DNA from: Ricordea florida
Lineage: Eukaryota; Cnidaria; Anthozoa; Corallimorpharia; Ricordeidae
Direction: 5' to 3'
DNA: 64,000 nucleotides
NCBI GenBank assembly: GCA_949710005.1
Contig: OX453274.1
Span: forward strand, 11,066,168-11,130,167
Each line of letters opens with the position of its first letter. Position 1 is the first letter of the stretch. The notes below the pieces were generated by a model. It made no database searches and had not been told where the DNA came from. It worked only from the letters and a program-made list of their open reading frames with translations. A program made the position numbers and the translations under genes. Below, in pieces: positions 12,521 through 22,687 of this stretch.

Positions 12521-15007
12521 TCAACAACTACAAATGCGGAGGTCGAAATAGCAGGATATAAAATCACTAGATTGGATAGAACAAAGAACGTTGGGGGTGG
12601 TGTGTGTGTCTAGACCAGATCGTCATTTAAAGTAAAATGTCTTAACTCATTTCCGACGGTCCAAAAATCAAGAAAATTGACGGACATTTCATTTTTATTT
12701 AATATCTCCGCAGATATTTACAGCAGTGATCAAAGATATACCTCATTTTGAAGGGTACAAAATAGGCTTTCCAAACATGTATATTTCACATTCTAGTAAG
12801 CAATAATATTTTCCACAAAAATTTAGCATGCTGCCTAATTTACATAACCTATGCATACAATTTGCATATAAATCCCCATAAACCATAATGCCAGCCAATT
12901 GCTGAATAGAGTTAAAAGAAAAAAGTTTTCTTTTTTTATCTGGTATTATTTCTTTCAAATCTGCTTGAAAAATAGCAAATACAGAATTTAATACAATTTA
13001 ACTTCTATAAGCCATTTTTACAAACACAAAATCGATAAAAGTTTGTTTTTCAAAATTTCCGGGAAGCTATATCCATATGGGAATGTTGATCAGAATATGA
13101 TGTCAAATGATAGGGAAAACCCTCGTCCTTAACCCTTCGTCGCGCTCTAAAATCAGAATTTAAAAACCCGTCACGCATCTGTCACTTAAGTATACAAGCT
13201 AAAATTCAACAGGTAATTGGGTGCGTTCATTTACTTCCTGTGTGCCAAATTTGGAAGCAATAGGAAGTAACGTAATATATTTTGGTAAGTTTTCTAAATC
13301 ATGGGTCTACAAGACCCCATGATCGTGCGTTCGTCGGAAACGAGTTAAGGATCGAAATGAGTGTCATTTCTGATACGGGATTTCAACAGCCGTGGGTACA
13401 AATTCAGCTGAGTAAGCTAAGATCCATCGTCCTCTGTGTAGCGTATCGACCCGAGTGTTGTCTGGTGTTCTGTTTTGTTGATAACTTCATGGAAAAGTAT
13501 TCTCATGCGTTAACATTCGGGAAAAAAAAAATCAACCTGTCGCAGTTGATCAAGGAGCCGACTCGCGTGACTGTAACTTCGTCCACCCTGATTAACGAGA
13601 TTATGACCTCCAGTATCGACCTTGTGGAGAGGAGTGGTGTACTGAAATCTCACATCAGTGACCATTATTTTGTGTATGCCTCTTTAAAGCTGAGAATCTT
13701 AAAGCCCCTCCTAGCTATGTGAAAGTTAGATCTTACAAGAACTATGGCAGCCATCGTCTTGTCTCAGATCTCTACTGTGTGCCATAGCATGAGGTTTTCC
13801 CTTGACGACGACGCGAGTGATGTGGTTGATAGATTTAACAAGCGGTTTTTCGAGGTCTTAGATGGCTATGCTCCTGTTAAATCAGCGAACGTCAAGCACC
13901 ACCACTGTCTATTTGTCAACTAGGAAATCAAAGATTCGATGCGAGATAGAGATAGTTTATTGAAGCGCGCTCGTTACACCGAGGTACCTGTGGACTGGGA
14001 ACTGTATCGTGGCTCCAGACAAGGAGGAACAAAGATACATGAGATGGAATTATGTCGGAATACTAGCTCCCAGTGTAAATTGATAAGAAAGTGTCTGCCG
14101 CGAAAGGGACCTACGCAGCAAGCATATACGAGGAAAGTTAAGGACGTCGCAGAGGAGTTTAATAAGTTTTAGGTGTCTGTTGGCGCCAAAGCATCAGAGA
14201 CATCTAAAGCCTTGATTGCTACTCATGAACTGTCTCCACCAAGCGATTTCACTGGTGGACAATATATTCCGGACGCAGAGAAGTTTAATTTCCACGCTGT
14301 TTCAAGTCACGAGATTCGTAGAGCTGTCATGTCATTTTCGTCCAACAAAGCCCCGGGGTTTGACAGAGTAACCATGTCCATGATTAAGGATGCACTCCCT
14401 TGCAGTCTGCCAGTAGTGACGGACATTGTAAATCGGTCCTTATTATCATCAGTTTTTCCTGCAGCGTGGAAAATATCTGAAGTCATTCCACTTTTAAAAG
14501 ATGGAGATCAGAGGATACCAAGCAACAGTCGACCGGTCTCGTTACTTCCTGCGCCGTCAAAGATTTGTAATCAATAAATGATATATATTGACCAACAAAA
14601 AGCTCGTCAGCGAACACCAAAGTGGTAATAAGAAGCTTCACTCGTGTAAAACCCTTCACGTCATGATCACGGACAAAGCACTAGAGGCTATGGATGCCAA
14701 GAAAGTCACACTTGTTATACTTCTGGACCTGTCGTAGGCATTCAACAGCATAGAACATACAACCCTCCTGTAAAACTGTAGGCCTTAGGTGTTTGCCGTG
14801 CATCTGCGGATTGGTTCAAGAGCTACCTTCCGGAACGGCTGCAATGTGTCAGGATCTGGAGCTGAGACCACAAGCTTACAGGGTGTCTCACAAATCATGG
14901 AGTCCTACAGGGCTGAATCCTGGGACCTGCCTTGTTTACGATATACCTCAACAACATTCCTTCATAACCAGTTTTTTTAAGTTTAAACTTAGGGTCTTAG
15001 CGTTTAA

Positions 15008-15295
15008 GTAATGGTCCGCGTAAGAACTAGGCAGGTCAAACGCAAAATCGATTAAAAAGTGTGAACTCTTAATTGTTAATATCAATTAAATCGACGAATC
15101 TGATTGGTGGACGGCCAAAAATCGCCGAAAAAACAATGAAAAACCCGACATAAACAACATTTTTCTCCTTAGTTTTCCCCAGGTCCCTCCTGTCTACCTC
15201 ACGGTTAAATATTAGCATTGTTCTATGCGCCAATCAAAAGTTAGAGCTGTTGCAAGCCTCTTGTTCTTTTGCCTAGTTCTTACGCGCACCACTAC
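15008..15295 (+). mobile_element. 288-bp MITE, TTAA target duplication (copy L)
   Basis: Starts GTAATGGTCCGCGTAAGAAC and ends GTTCTTACGCGCACCACTAC, giving terminal inverted repeats of about 26-30 bp. TTAA sits directly on both sides (15004-15007, 15296-15299). The TTAA target suggests piggyBac-type mobilisation (inference). It interrupts the C-terminal coding part of the LINE at 12060-15528, and the frame continues across it when one TTAA is kept. Copy R (16276-16563) is its reverse complement. Confidence 0.9.
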
Positions 15296-15528
15296 TTAAA
15301 TCTGTTAAGAGGTTAGTCCCTAGTTATCTCTGTCATAGATTCAAGACACGTGCCTGTGCTCATGACCGCAATAACAGATAAAAGAATAACCTGAACATCC
15401 CAGCGTATAAGTCAGCTTCTGCTGGGCAACGCACATTTCTATACCGCGAAACGAGTTTCTGGAATTCTCTTCCAAGTGAAATAACAGAAAGTGATAGTTT
15501 ACCGATATTTAAGATACATTTAAAATAA

Positions 15529-16090
15529 CTTCTCAATAGCATTTAATTAGCAATACAATAAATTTTAATATTTTCTTGGATCATTAATTTTAATGTATTT
15601 TCTATTGTAATTGATAGTTTCTTAAAAACTATTTAGTGAAAAAACTTTAAATATTTAAGCTTTTTTAAAGATATTGAACTGATACAGATAATGATGACAG
15701 CAATGTACTATGGCGACTTCTATTCAGACAAACCCTCTGGCCAAATCCTGAACTTTAAATTCTGTTTTTTTTCGGAGTTGAAAATAGCCGAAGACTGTAT
15801 TTCTGTTGGTAAAAAAGCAAGAGGGAAAAAGAGTTTATGAACGACTTATTAACCAAGGAAACCTGCAAGAGGATTCGAACCTGCGTTACTGAATCCTTAC
15901 AATTGTCAGATATCAAAATATTATTGTTTTTCCTGCTTTTTTCAACAGTTCATTGCGTATTACCAGTGTCCTACAATTATTCCTGGAGTAATCAGTGTGC
16001 CAAAGAAGAATATTTCTACGGCTACATTCCGCATATATGTACAGAAACTGTCAGAATTAGCAGAGGTCATCGTCATTGGAGGCGACCTCT
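15529..16090. other. LINE 3' tail and unassigned sequence
   Basis: AT-rich sequence just after the LINE stop, probably its 3' UTR, then about 300 bases with no recognisable feature before the virus-like block. Confidence 0.4.
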
Positions 16091-16884
16091 TAAATTTCGT
16101 TGCGATCGTCGTCAATGAGGAAGGCCGTCAAAAGGATGTAGAATGCTCGTGAAATCTCTCCGTTGAACTTGAGCCATATAATACCGATACCGAAAATAGC
16201 CGAGGTGGAGATTAAAACCTGAATAATGTCAACCCTCATGGTCTGTGTCATTTGATGACCGAGGCTAATGTTTAAGTAGTGGTGCGCGTAAGAACTAGGC
16301 AAAAGAACAAGAGGCTTGCAACAGCTCTAACTTTTGATTGGCGCATAGAACAATGCTAATATTTAACCGTGAGGTAGACAGGAGGGACCTGGGGAAAACT
16401 AAGGAGAAAAATGTTGTTTATGTCGGGTTTTTCATTGTTTTTTCGGCGATTTTTGGCCGTCCACCAATCAGATTCGTCGATTTAATTGATATTAACAATT
16501 AAGAGTTCACACTTTTTAATCGATTTTGCGTTTGACCTGCCTAGTTCTTACGCGGACCATTACTTAATTCATATAAAGTATGCCCTTCGGCCAAGGACTC
16601 GGTGTCTCGGGCTCAGGCTCAGGCTTAGGCTCAAGCTTAGGCTTAGGCTCAGGCTTTTCACTGGCGAGCATGGCCTTGACCTCTTCAATTTTGTTGTAAG
16701 GCCCGATCGGTGGAATGACAATTCCGCCAACAGAATGCCATTGGGTGATGCGAAGAATTCTTATTGAATGGCTTTCGCTTATGGGAGCCAGGTTGGTGGT
16801 TTTCATTTTCTTGTTTGCGATTGAGCAACCATACTCAACTATGACGTTTTTGTGCTTCACAGGCCTGCCTTGTTTTGTCAGCAA
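16091..16884 (-). pseudogene. Membrane / Pro-Glu-repeat protein gene, split by a MITE (virus-like element)
   Basis: Two minus-strand pieces flank MITE copy R. The upstream piece (16884-16567) has VIEYGCSIANKK-like and GGIVIPPIGPYNKIEEV segments, then a PEPKPKLEPKPEPEPE repeat. The downstream piece (about 16270-16091) has a long hydrophobic stretch (VLISTSAIFGIGIIWL) and ISRAFYILLTAFLI, i.e. one or two membrane segments. They sit at adjoining positions once the insertion is ignored, but the frames differ by one, so the gene was already damaged. Neighbouring genes (17547-21364) suggest it belongs to the same mobile unit. I do not know the protein's role; a small membrane protein of a virus-like element is the best guess. 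Confidence 0.45.
16276..16563 (-). mobile_element. 288-bp MITE, TTAA target duplication (copy R, inverted)
   Basis: The same 288 bases as copy L, reverse complemented. Read side by side I find no difference. TTAA flanks it at 16272-16275 and 16564-16567. It interrupts the minus-strand gene at 16091-16884. The two copies are about 980 bp apart and could pair as a perfect hairpin. Confidence 0.9.
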
Positions 16885-17546
16885 TCAACTTGCCAACAGC
16901 CACACATTTGGGGTTTTTGGTTAGTCACTTGCTAAGTGCTATCAGTTTGTTCAGAGATTTTGATAATTTAATCTGTAATCATTCAATTATTTTAAGTTAG
17001 TGTAATATTAATCTGGTGTTTATATGTAATTATTTAGTAGTTGGTGTGGTATTAATCTGAAATTATTCAGTAGTTTGTTTGGAATTAATCTTTAGCTCCT
17101 CAGGAATTAATTCGACATTACAATGTTGCTCCTCAGGAATTTATTCTGCCTTACACCTAAAAGGCTCCACAAAATTGATGTGTTTTAGATGACCTACCGC
17201 GCTTCAAGGCAAGCTAGGCAGAGAGGTTGGAAAGCTGATGATTGCGTAGTCGTATTCTAAATTCTCTTTAATAATGATATTATTACATCCATTTTGAAAT
17301 CACAGGTGATCCCTGAAATTTGATTGGCCCACAGGAGTGTGATTTATTTACGAATCGCACTATCTCAGGCTCTAAATAGCATCTTTTTTTCAGCCAATGA
17401 GAATAAACACAAAAATAAAGCAAGCAATCAAATTTAGAGGCCTCTTAAAATGAACCAATCAAACTGCTAAAAAATAAAAGACAGAAAGACTCTGTGTGGC
17501 AAATTTTGCAACTTTTGTTAACAAGAGTTTGGTTTTTGTTGCAAAA
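16885..17546 (+). promoter_or_regulatory. Intergenic region with CCAAT and TATA-like motifs before the recombinase gene
   Basis: Region between divergent genes. CCAAT-type motifs occur in AGCCAATGAG (17392-17401) and AACCAATC (17454-17461), with an A/T-rich TATA-like stretch near 17466-17478, about 70 bases before the start codon at 17547. Suggestive of a promoter, not proven. The upstream half (16950-17160) is rich in short repeated TAATCT/CTCAGGAATT words. Confidence 0.3.
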
Positions 17547-18844
17547 ATGGATGAGTTCAATTACTTACAGTTCCTAAATGATGACAATGAGTTCCTATTG
17601 GCTGAAGAGCTAAACTTTGGCGAGTTTCCAACTTTCAGTGTTTATTTTGATGAATATTTTGGCGATTCTTCCTCAACGTCGGCCCAAAATTCGTCTGGTC
17701 CCGAGTACAGCATAACAAAAACAAATGAAAACCAGACAGCAACAAACCCTGTGCCAACAACAAAAGTAGATGTTTCCAGGTTTCCTGTGGTTTCGAGTGA
17801 AGAAATGCAAGAGCTTTAGTTGGTCGCTTTGAATAAAAATACCTGTCGCTCCACAAAACAGTGGATGAACGTGTTTAGAGGCTGGTGCCAGTTCTGCCAT
17901 GTTGAAAATATCTGTATTGAAAAAATGGCGCCGGAAGAACCTGACAAGGTCCTCAGTAAGTTCTACGCCGAGGTGAAAAAGAAGGACGAAGATGAGTACG
18001 AACCAGAATCTCTGAAAATCATGCAGAGTGCCACTGAACGGTATTTAAAGGTGAGCATCGTGCAATTTACACCACAAGTTATGTACAGCACGGAAAAAAA
18101 ACGATCCAGTGCGGCTCTTCAAGCTTTGGTTGTCAAAGCGACCCGAAGAAATGAAGAACACTGGGCCACCCTATCTGACCGTCATCAGTCGCCCAAAATC
18201 AACAAATGTCTGGTACACCAAAATCCGAATGGGACAAAACCCCTTGGGCAATATCATGAGATCCATGACCTCCAGCTGTCTCAAGACAAATAAGAAGTTT
18301 GCAAACCACAGCATGAGGAAAACACTCGTTTCTAAACTAAAGAATTCTGGTCAACCGCGCAATGTCATCTGTTTAATAACAGGCCATCCATGTGAATCTT
18401 CGCCGGACGACTACGACGAAATAGACGAGAATCAAAGAAAAGAGCTATCTCACAATCATTATTAGTGGGTTTAAAGAGGTGTCAAATAAGTCTCTAACGA
18501 TACTGCAAGTATAGCCACAGGTCAAGTGATGGCAATCCAAAACCAGCGAGTTCCACTCGTTCCGATTCATCACGTCCAACAACAGGCTAAATTCCTCGGA
18601 CCATGGGCTCCAGTTCTGTTTTCCTGGCAGCTGGATTTCCACCAAGTTTTTCAGGATTTCCACCGACCTTTGCTTCGCGGTTTCAGTATCGCATGGCAGC
18701 GTCCAGTTGTGCTGATATTCCCGTCAATTTGCATTATTACTCTGGCTGTACCTTTAATTTCTTCTCCAGAGACAACGAAAATTCCCAGTCGCAACCAGAG
18801 AAAAAGGAAGGGCTTACCTCATTGAATCAGACGACGAGGACTAA
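17547..18844 (+). pseudogene. Crypton-type (DUF3504) tyrosine recombinase, broken
   Basis: Starts MDEFNYLQFLNDDNEFLLAE. After an in-frame TAG (17817-17819) the core-binding region follows (STKQWMNVFRGWCQF, EEPDKVLSKFYAEVKKKD, ESLKIMQSATERYLK), typical of Crypton/DUF3504 recombinases. The catalytic part lies in another frame (from about 18070): PPYLTVISRPKSTNVWYTK, NHSMRKTLVSKL (the H-x-x-R box) and ITGHPCESSPDDYDEI (GH and the candidate nucleophile Tyr). Between ERYLK and the catalytic region the distance is far shorter than the family's usual length, so about 100 residues appear deleted and the first catalytic Arg region is missing. The tail reads to TAA 18842. Nonsense, frameshift and deletion make it inactive. 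It probably belonged to the mobile unit of the neighbouring genes. Confidence 0.75.
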
Positions 18845-19095
18845 AGTTTGAACTTAAAACCGTGTTTTGTTCTCCAGAGCACCGTCCTTGAAGTGAATGA
18901 AAAATGTTTTTGCCTTTGTTACGCTCGACTGAGTTTTTGACAGATGACTTCAATATTGAAATGAAAAAGCGTTTTCGGTTCCTCTTTTTTTCTTAAAGAC
19001 CGGTCACAAGATCAATAAAATATTGGCTTTTGACCAACAAAAAACCTGCATAAGAACTAATAAATTGTGAGATTTCGAATATGGATATAATAAAG
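18845..19095. other. 3' flank of the recombinase gene
   Basis: No coding signal. A/T-rich with AATAAA near 19014, a possible polyadenylation signal on the plus strand. Confidence 0.35.
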
Positions 19096-19239
19096 TGGTA
19101 ATTGAACTTCGTGTCGTGCAATTTTGGTCTGAAATCATACGTGTGATTTCAAATCGAACTCGCACTGCGCGCTCGTTCGATATTTGAAATCACCCGTATG
19201 ATTTCAGACCAAATTGCACTCCACTTAGTTCAATTACCA
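19096..19239. repeat. Foldback element (hairpin family H, copy 1, 144 bp)
   Basis: Near-perfect inverted repeat from TGGTAATTGAACTTCGTG to CACTTAGTTCAATTACCA. The arms share GGTCTGAAATCATACG and TGATTTCAAAT(C/A). The loop holds CGAACTCGCACTGCGCGCTC. The same architecture and length occur at 31516-31660. Confidence 0.85.
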
Positions 19240-19265
19240 TTTTTAATGGCCATTCCGACCGCATT

Positions 19266-19765
19266 GATTAAAGAAGAATGAGGGTGTCGATCAATGAATC
19301 AGTTGTCTCTGAGCCTATGTATACTGCGTACCGTTTAGAGAGTTTCTCGATGTCTTTGTCGCTCAGGCTCTTTACCTGTTAGAGTGACAAACGTACTCTC
19401 ATAGCGTCTTTGGCTTTGCCTATCAACGCCAGCTCAGCCATCTGCTCACATAGCGCTGGGATGCCAGGCCCGGTGTCGGGATGCCAGTCTAACTTTTAAT
19501 AGCGCCATCTTTACTGCTCGACGGCTAGGCTTCCAGCAGGTCCATAACGTCTGTCGTAACAAGATCCCATTACGCGAACCAATCTTTTGGTTTTCGTTTT
19601 TTTATAAGTGGAAAATAACTCAACCCTAAAGTTATGGCGAAGCGAGAACGCGGGATGGTTAAGAAACTTTCGCTTCATCAGCGTTGAAATCAGACCTTTG
19701 AATTCATCCTGGGAGAGTTTACTACTGCAATCTTCAAAGATTGCTTTCGTGGCCTTGATCATCAA
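19266..19765 (-). pseudogene. Remnant gene of the virus-like element, unknown function
   Basis: Minus-strand coding traces: KATKAIFEDCSSKLSQDEFK, LMKRKFLNHPAFSLRHN and KKTKTKRLVRVMGSCYDRRY (19765-19520), then after stops MAELALIGKAKDAMRVRLSL, QVKSLSDKDIEKLSKRYAVY and SETTDSLIDTLIL (19430-19266). Several stops and frame changes. These may be parts of one or two genes collinear with the next minus-strand gene. The family is multi-copy in cnidarians as far as I recall; the function is not known to me. Confidence 0.4.
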
Positions 19766-19845
19766 AAATATTCGTGTGTTTTTCTATCAAAAGTTATGCC
19801 ACGTGTTATTGTGCGCGAATGCTGGCAAGAGGAGCACTATTTAGC

Positions 19846-20581
19846 CTAACTCGGCGCGGAATGGGCCTTGGAGCTGGTCCCCGCCTGTGGTAAAGCGCTC
19901 CCCGTCTCTTCTGCCAGAGCCTTGCTTCTAATCATTTCGTACTGGATTTGAATGTTGGCTAGCTTGTATTTCACTTTTTTAGATCGAAACACTGACCACT
20001 TAAGAGGCCAGCGTAAGTATCAGCTCAAACTCGAGGTCATTGTAAAGAGCTTGTGGGCAGAAAAATTCGTGGTCGGTCACGACAACGTGGTCCAGGCACA
20101 TTGGGTATTTTGTATCAAAAACAAAGTTCAGCTTGTCTTCTGTAGCAAATTCCGAGGTTTTGTTGTCTCCTGGTCCTGAGTGGATCATGAAGAGGTCCTT
20201 GATCTGCATTCGCTCTAGCATAATGTCGTCCTGCTCCTCTTGCGAGAGGAAGAGGTCCTCCCAGATCATAATCCACCGTGTCCAGCAGTTTGGTGCTCGC
20301 GTAAATTACACCAAGACTGTCGATCTGTGCTCGTGTAATGTTTTGAACAAAGAAGTTGCTTGCGTGCACTCAATTCAACTCAATGTCAAATAGCAGCCCT
20401 AGCAAGCCGGGTACGAGCATATGTTTCTCATTTAGCTTGAGCACGCATCGTCCCGCCTTGGATAACTTCGATACCATCGAAGGAATTGTGCTTGACTGCG
20501 CCCTCGGCTTGCATGGCGTGGATAGTTTTCACATTGTGTTTAGACGAAGATTTGGTTGCACAGCTTTTTTGAAATGCCCAT
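19846..20581 (-). pseudogene. Possible virion structural-type protein of a virus-like element, broken
   Basis: A minus-strand frame beginning near 20581 runs through AEGAVKHNSFDGIEVIQGGT, MLVPGLLGLLFDIEL, NFFVQNITRAQIDSLGVIYA, STKLLDTVDYDL, EDLFLSQEEQDDIMLERMQI, KLNFVFDTKYPMCLDHVVVT, FFCPQALYNDLEFELIL and KLANIQIQYEMIRSKALAEE. At least three frame changes and two stops break it. The long, beta-rich, cysteine-poor character and the neighbouring recombinase suggest a structural (capsid-like) protein, but this is inference. A structure-based search would be needed. It starts 68 bases from the divergent plus-strand gene at 20649. Confidence 0.45.
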
Positions 20582-20648
20582 TATGCTTGTGTATACACAG
20601 CACCATTTAATGTTAAATTGAATATTCAATTGTAATTATAATTACGCA
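20582..20648. promoter_or_regulatory. Divergent intergenic spacer, possible bidirectional promoter
   Basis: Sixty-seven A/T-rich bases separate the starts of two oppositely oriented genes of the virus-like block. A compact bidirectional promoter is implied by spacing only. Confidence 0.3.
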
Positions 20649-21364
20649 ATGGCGGAAGGTGGTTATGAGAACCCTGTTTATAACAAAGACAATCCAGGTT
20701 TGGATGATGGCGGTGGGCACGAAGTTGACACAACCAATCCCTTTGATATGGGCGTCTCATCCACGCCGTATGGAGAACAGGATGAAGTTATTCAAATGTC
20801 ATCTAGAAGGAGGAAAAAGACGGGTTACTTGATACCTTTTATGAAGAAGACGTTCCTTTGCTTGGTAATAGAAGTCGTCCAGGAGGACGTATCAGCGGGT
20901 TAAGGGTGGCAATTTTCGGCGCTGTAAGAGAAAAAAGACCGAGCACCCATCCAGGGGGACTTAGCTTTGTAAGAAACCGGTATCCCCAAGCTGATGTTGG
21001 CCCAAGTGAAAGCAAGACGAATATCATAAATTGAAAGTTTGGCTTCGAACTTTCCAAAACTTTCATAAATAAGTACGCTGATGCTCTTGAGACAAATGCT
21101 AAATCTCAGATTGCTCAAGCTAATGAAGAAATAAAACAAGACAGATGGAGTTTAAGAGATGCCGAACAACAACTCAAGGCGATATAAAAGCTCTCTTCAG
21201 AAAAAGGAAGAGCAGGTCAAGAGGTGCAAGAGCTGGTACACAAAGTCAAGCAAACTCAAGTCAAGATTGACACAATTCTAGAAGAGCATTTGTCAAAACT
21301 TGAGAACAATTTAGAACTGGACAGGCAGCAGTTATTAATAAAGAAAACTCATAAAAAATTTTGA
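20649..21364 (+). pseudogene. Acidic / coiled-coil protein of the virus-like element, broken
   Basis: Starts MAEGGYENPVYNKDNPGLDD, continues through an acidic low-complexity N-terminus (TTNPFDMGVSSTPYGEQDEV), shifts frame near 20830 into YEEDVPLLGNRSRPGGRISG and LRVAIFGAVREKRPSTHPGG, shifts again, and ends in a Gln/Glu/Lys-rich heptad-like region (ADALETNAKSQIAQANEEIK, SLRDAEQQL, VHKVKQTQVKIDTILEEHLS) with the last stop at 21362. The C-terminal third looks like a coiled coil. Internal stops show it is dead. Role unknown; the N-terminal ENPVY and PLLG motifs look like short linear motifs. Confidence 0.5.
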
Positions 21365-21384
21365 CAACGCAAAAAAGGGGTTGT

Positions 21385-21645
21385 GCCTCTGGAAAAACAA
21401 TCGCAAATCAGTTTGGTCCTATAATTTAGCTAGAAAAATTCCCTCACCAGACAAACCGCGGCTTCCCGAAAATAATTAACTTCTTAGAAAATGCTAGCGA
21501 ACAGGAAATAATTGAGATATGCAAAAAGTGTCGTTCAGGAACAGCTGTTGGGTATGATAGCATTTCTATGAATCGAGTGAAAGAACTTATTATTTTGACA
21601 ATTCTGCCTCTTACTGTTAGCTTACAACGCGAACATAATCTAGTT
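21385..21645 (+). pseudogene. LINE reverse transcriptase N-terminal fragment
   Basis: Motifs LARKIPSPDKPRLPE, INFLENASEQEIIEICKKCR and SGTAVGYDSISMNRVKELI match the start of a non-LTR RT domain (finger region, GxD-I-M). About 85 codons with a frame change. Probably inserted at or just after the end of the virus-like block. Confidence 0.65.
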
Positions 21646-22556
21646 AATTAGTTAGCACTCTAAGGTCTACCAATCACTGACTCGTGTAATTTGAACGTGC
21701 AATTAGCTTTTAGACCACGCTTCGATAATAGCTTAGAACATTTTCTGCGACGCTGAAAACGAAGCTATCGTAAACGCTACAGCCAATCTACGCTATTTTT
21801 TGGAACAAGCAAGTCAGGAAACCAAAGTAAGAAGAATTTAACTGTTACGTTAAGTTATATATTAGTTTAGTTTTCGTCTATGTTAAAGGCGTGTCATTTC
21901 AAGTCAGTTCCCACGCTTGCCGCCAACGCATGTACTTAGAAGTGTTACTCTCTGCTTTTTTACTCTTAGTTCAAACCGCTTTACGCCAGAATCAATTCAG
22001 GTCTACAACGATAATTTCAATCGCTCCTATAACGTCAACCTCGACTCAAACGCCTTTCTTCAGAATTGTCTACACTTCGATCGCTATGATCAACCCTTGA
22101 TTAAACTTTGAGTTATTGGAACTTCTGGCCTATTAAGTCGTGTTTGAATGACTATGGTTTGCTTGTATCTTAACTCTACACTTACAAGCCTCATTAAATT
22201 ATCTATCACTTCTAGCACTGTACCAAAAGAATTTTGGTTATGCGGAGTACCGTAAGAATCCGTGCTGCACGTGCAGCACAATTATTTATACTCTTTTAAC
22301 CAATGATATCATTGTTTTGCGGTGTTGCTGTTGCCGTCGCCGTCGTAAAATCTTAAGCTCCCTATTGTGCACGCGGTGGGCTGCTAAGGAAGAAAAAAAT
22401 CATAAGAGTTGCACAAGGCGAAAATGAGTGCTACATTGCTTTGTTCTACTGTAAATGCACAATAAATCGATGGATACACGCTACCTGTCAACCATTTCTT
22501 TCATAATATAGACTTTACATTTAAACATGAAAGTATGGGTTCTATGACAGCATTTA
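21646..22556. other. Intergenic, no gene recognised
   Basis: No supported coding region. Contains an 18-bp palindrome (22262-22279) and a CCGTCGCCGTCG simple stretch near 22335. Confidence 0.35.
22262..22279. repeat. Perfect 18-bp palindrome centred on CACGTG
   Basis: GTGCTGCACGTGCAGCAC equals its own reverse complement and contains a canonical E-box. Confidence 0.9.
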
Positions 22557-22687
22557 GCTAATGCCATAGTTAGTAGAGGTGACTGGTTATGAAACCCGGC
22601 AAACTTCAAAGAGAACAACAATAGGCCCGTTCTCGATGTTGAATTTGTCGGTCACGTGATCACGAGTGTGCACACTCGACAACAAAT

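Larger units (their letters stand above)
12060..15528 (+). pseudogene. Degenerate LINE (endonuclease + reverse transcriptase) with nested insertions
   Basis: Collinear pieces of one plus-strand non-LTR element: endonuclease start (KERNHLIQLKELTREKDYY, about 12220-12290), its continuation EVEIAGYKITRLDR (about 12540), RSIVLCVAYRP and SHISDHYFVYASLK (13420-13690), RT start SSNKAPGFDRVTMSM and PVSLLPAPSKICNQ (14335-14575), LVILLDLS then FNS-EHTTL (14710-14770), and the C-terminal tail AGQRTFLYRETSFWNSLPSE ending at TAA 15526. It is cut by a MITE at 12303-12520, an unexplained stretch at about 12650-13320 and a TTAA-flanked MITE at 15008-15295. Several in-frame stops and frameshifts make it non-functional. 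CR1/L2-like by motif style. Confidence 0.8.

Noticed and set aside
16564-16884. Collagen or structural host protein from the PEPKP repeat
   Set aside because: No Gly-X-Y; the context is the virus-like gene block and the sequence is interrupted by a MITE.
22572-22612. Simple fragment of a gene promoter
   Set aside because: Turned out to be the TIR of element A, repeated inverted at 25745-25791 and in element B.
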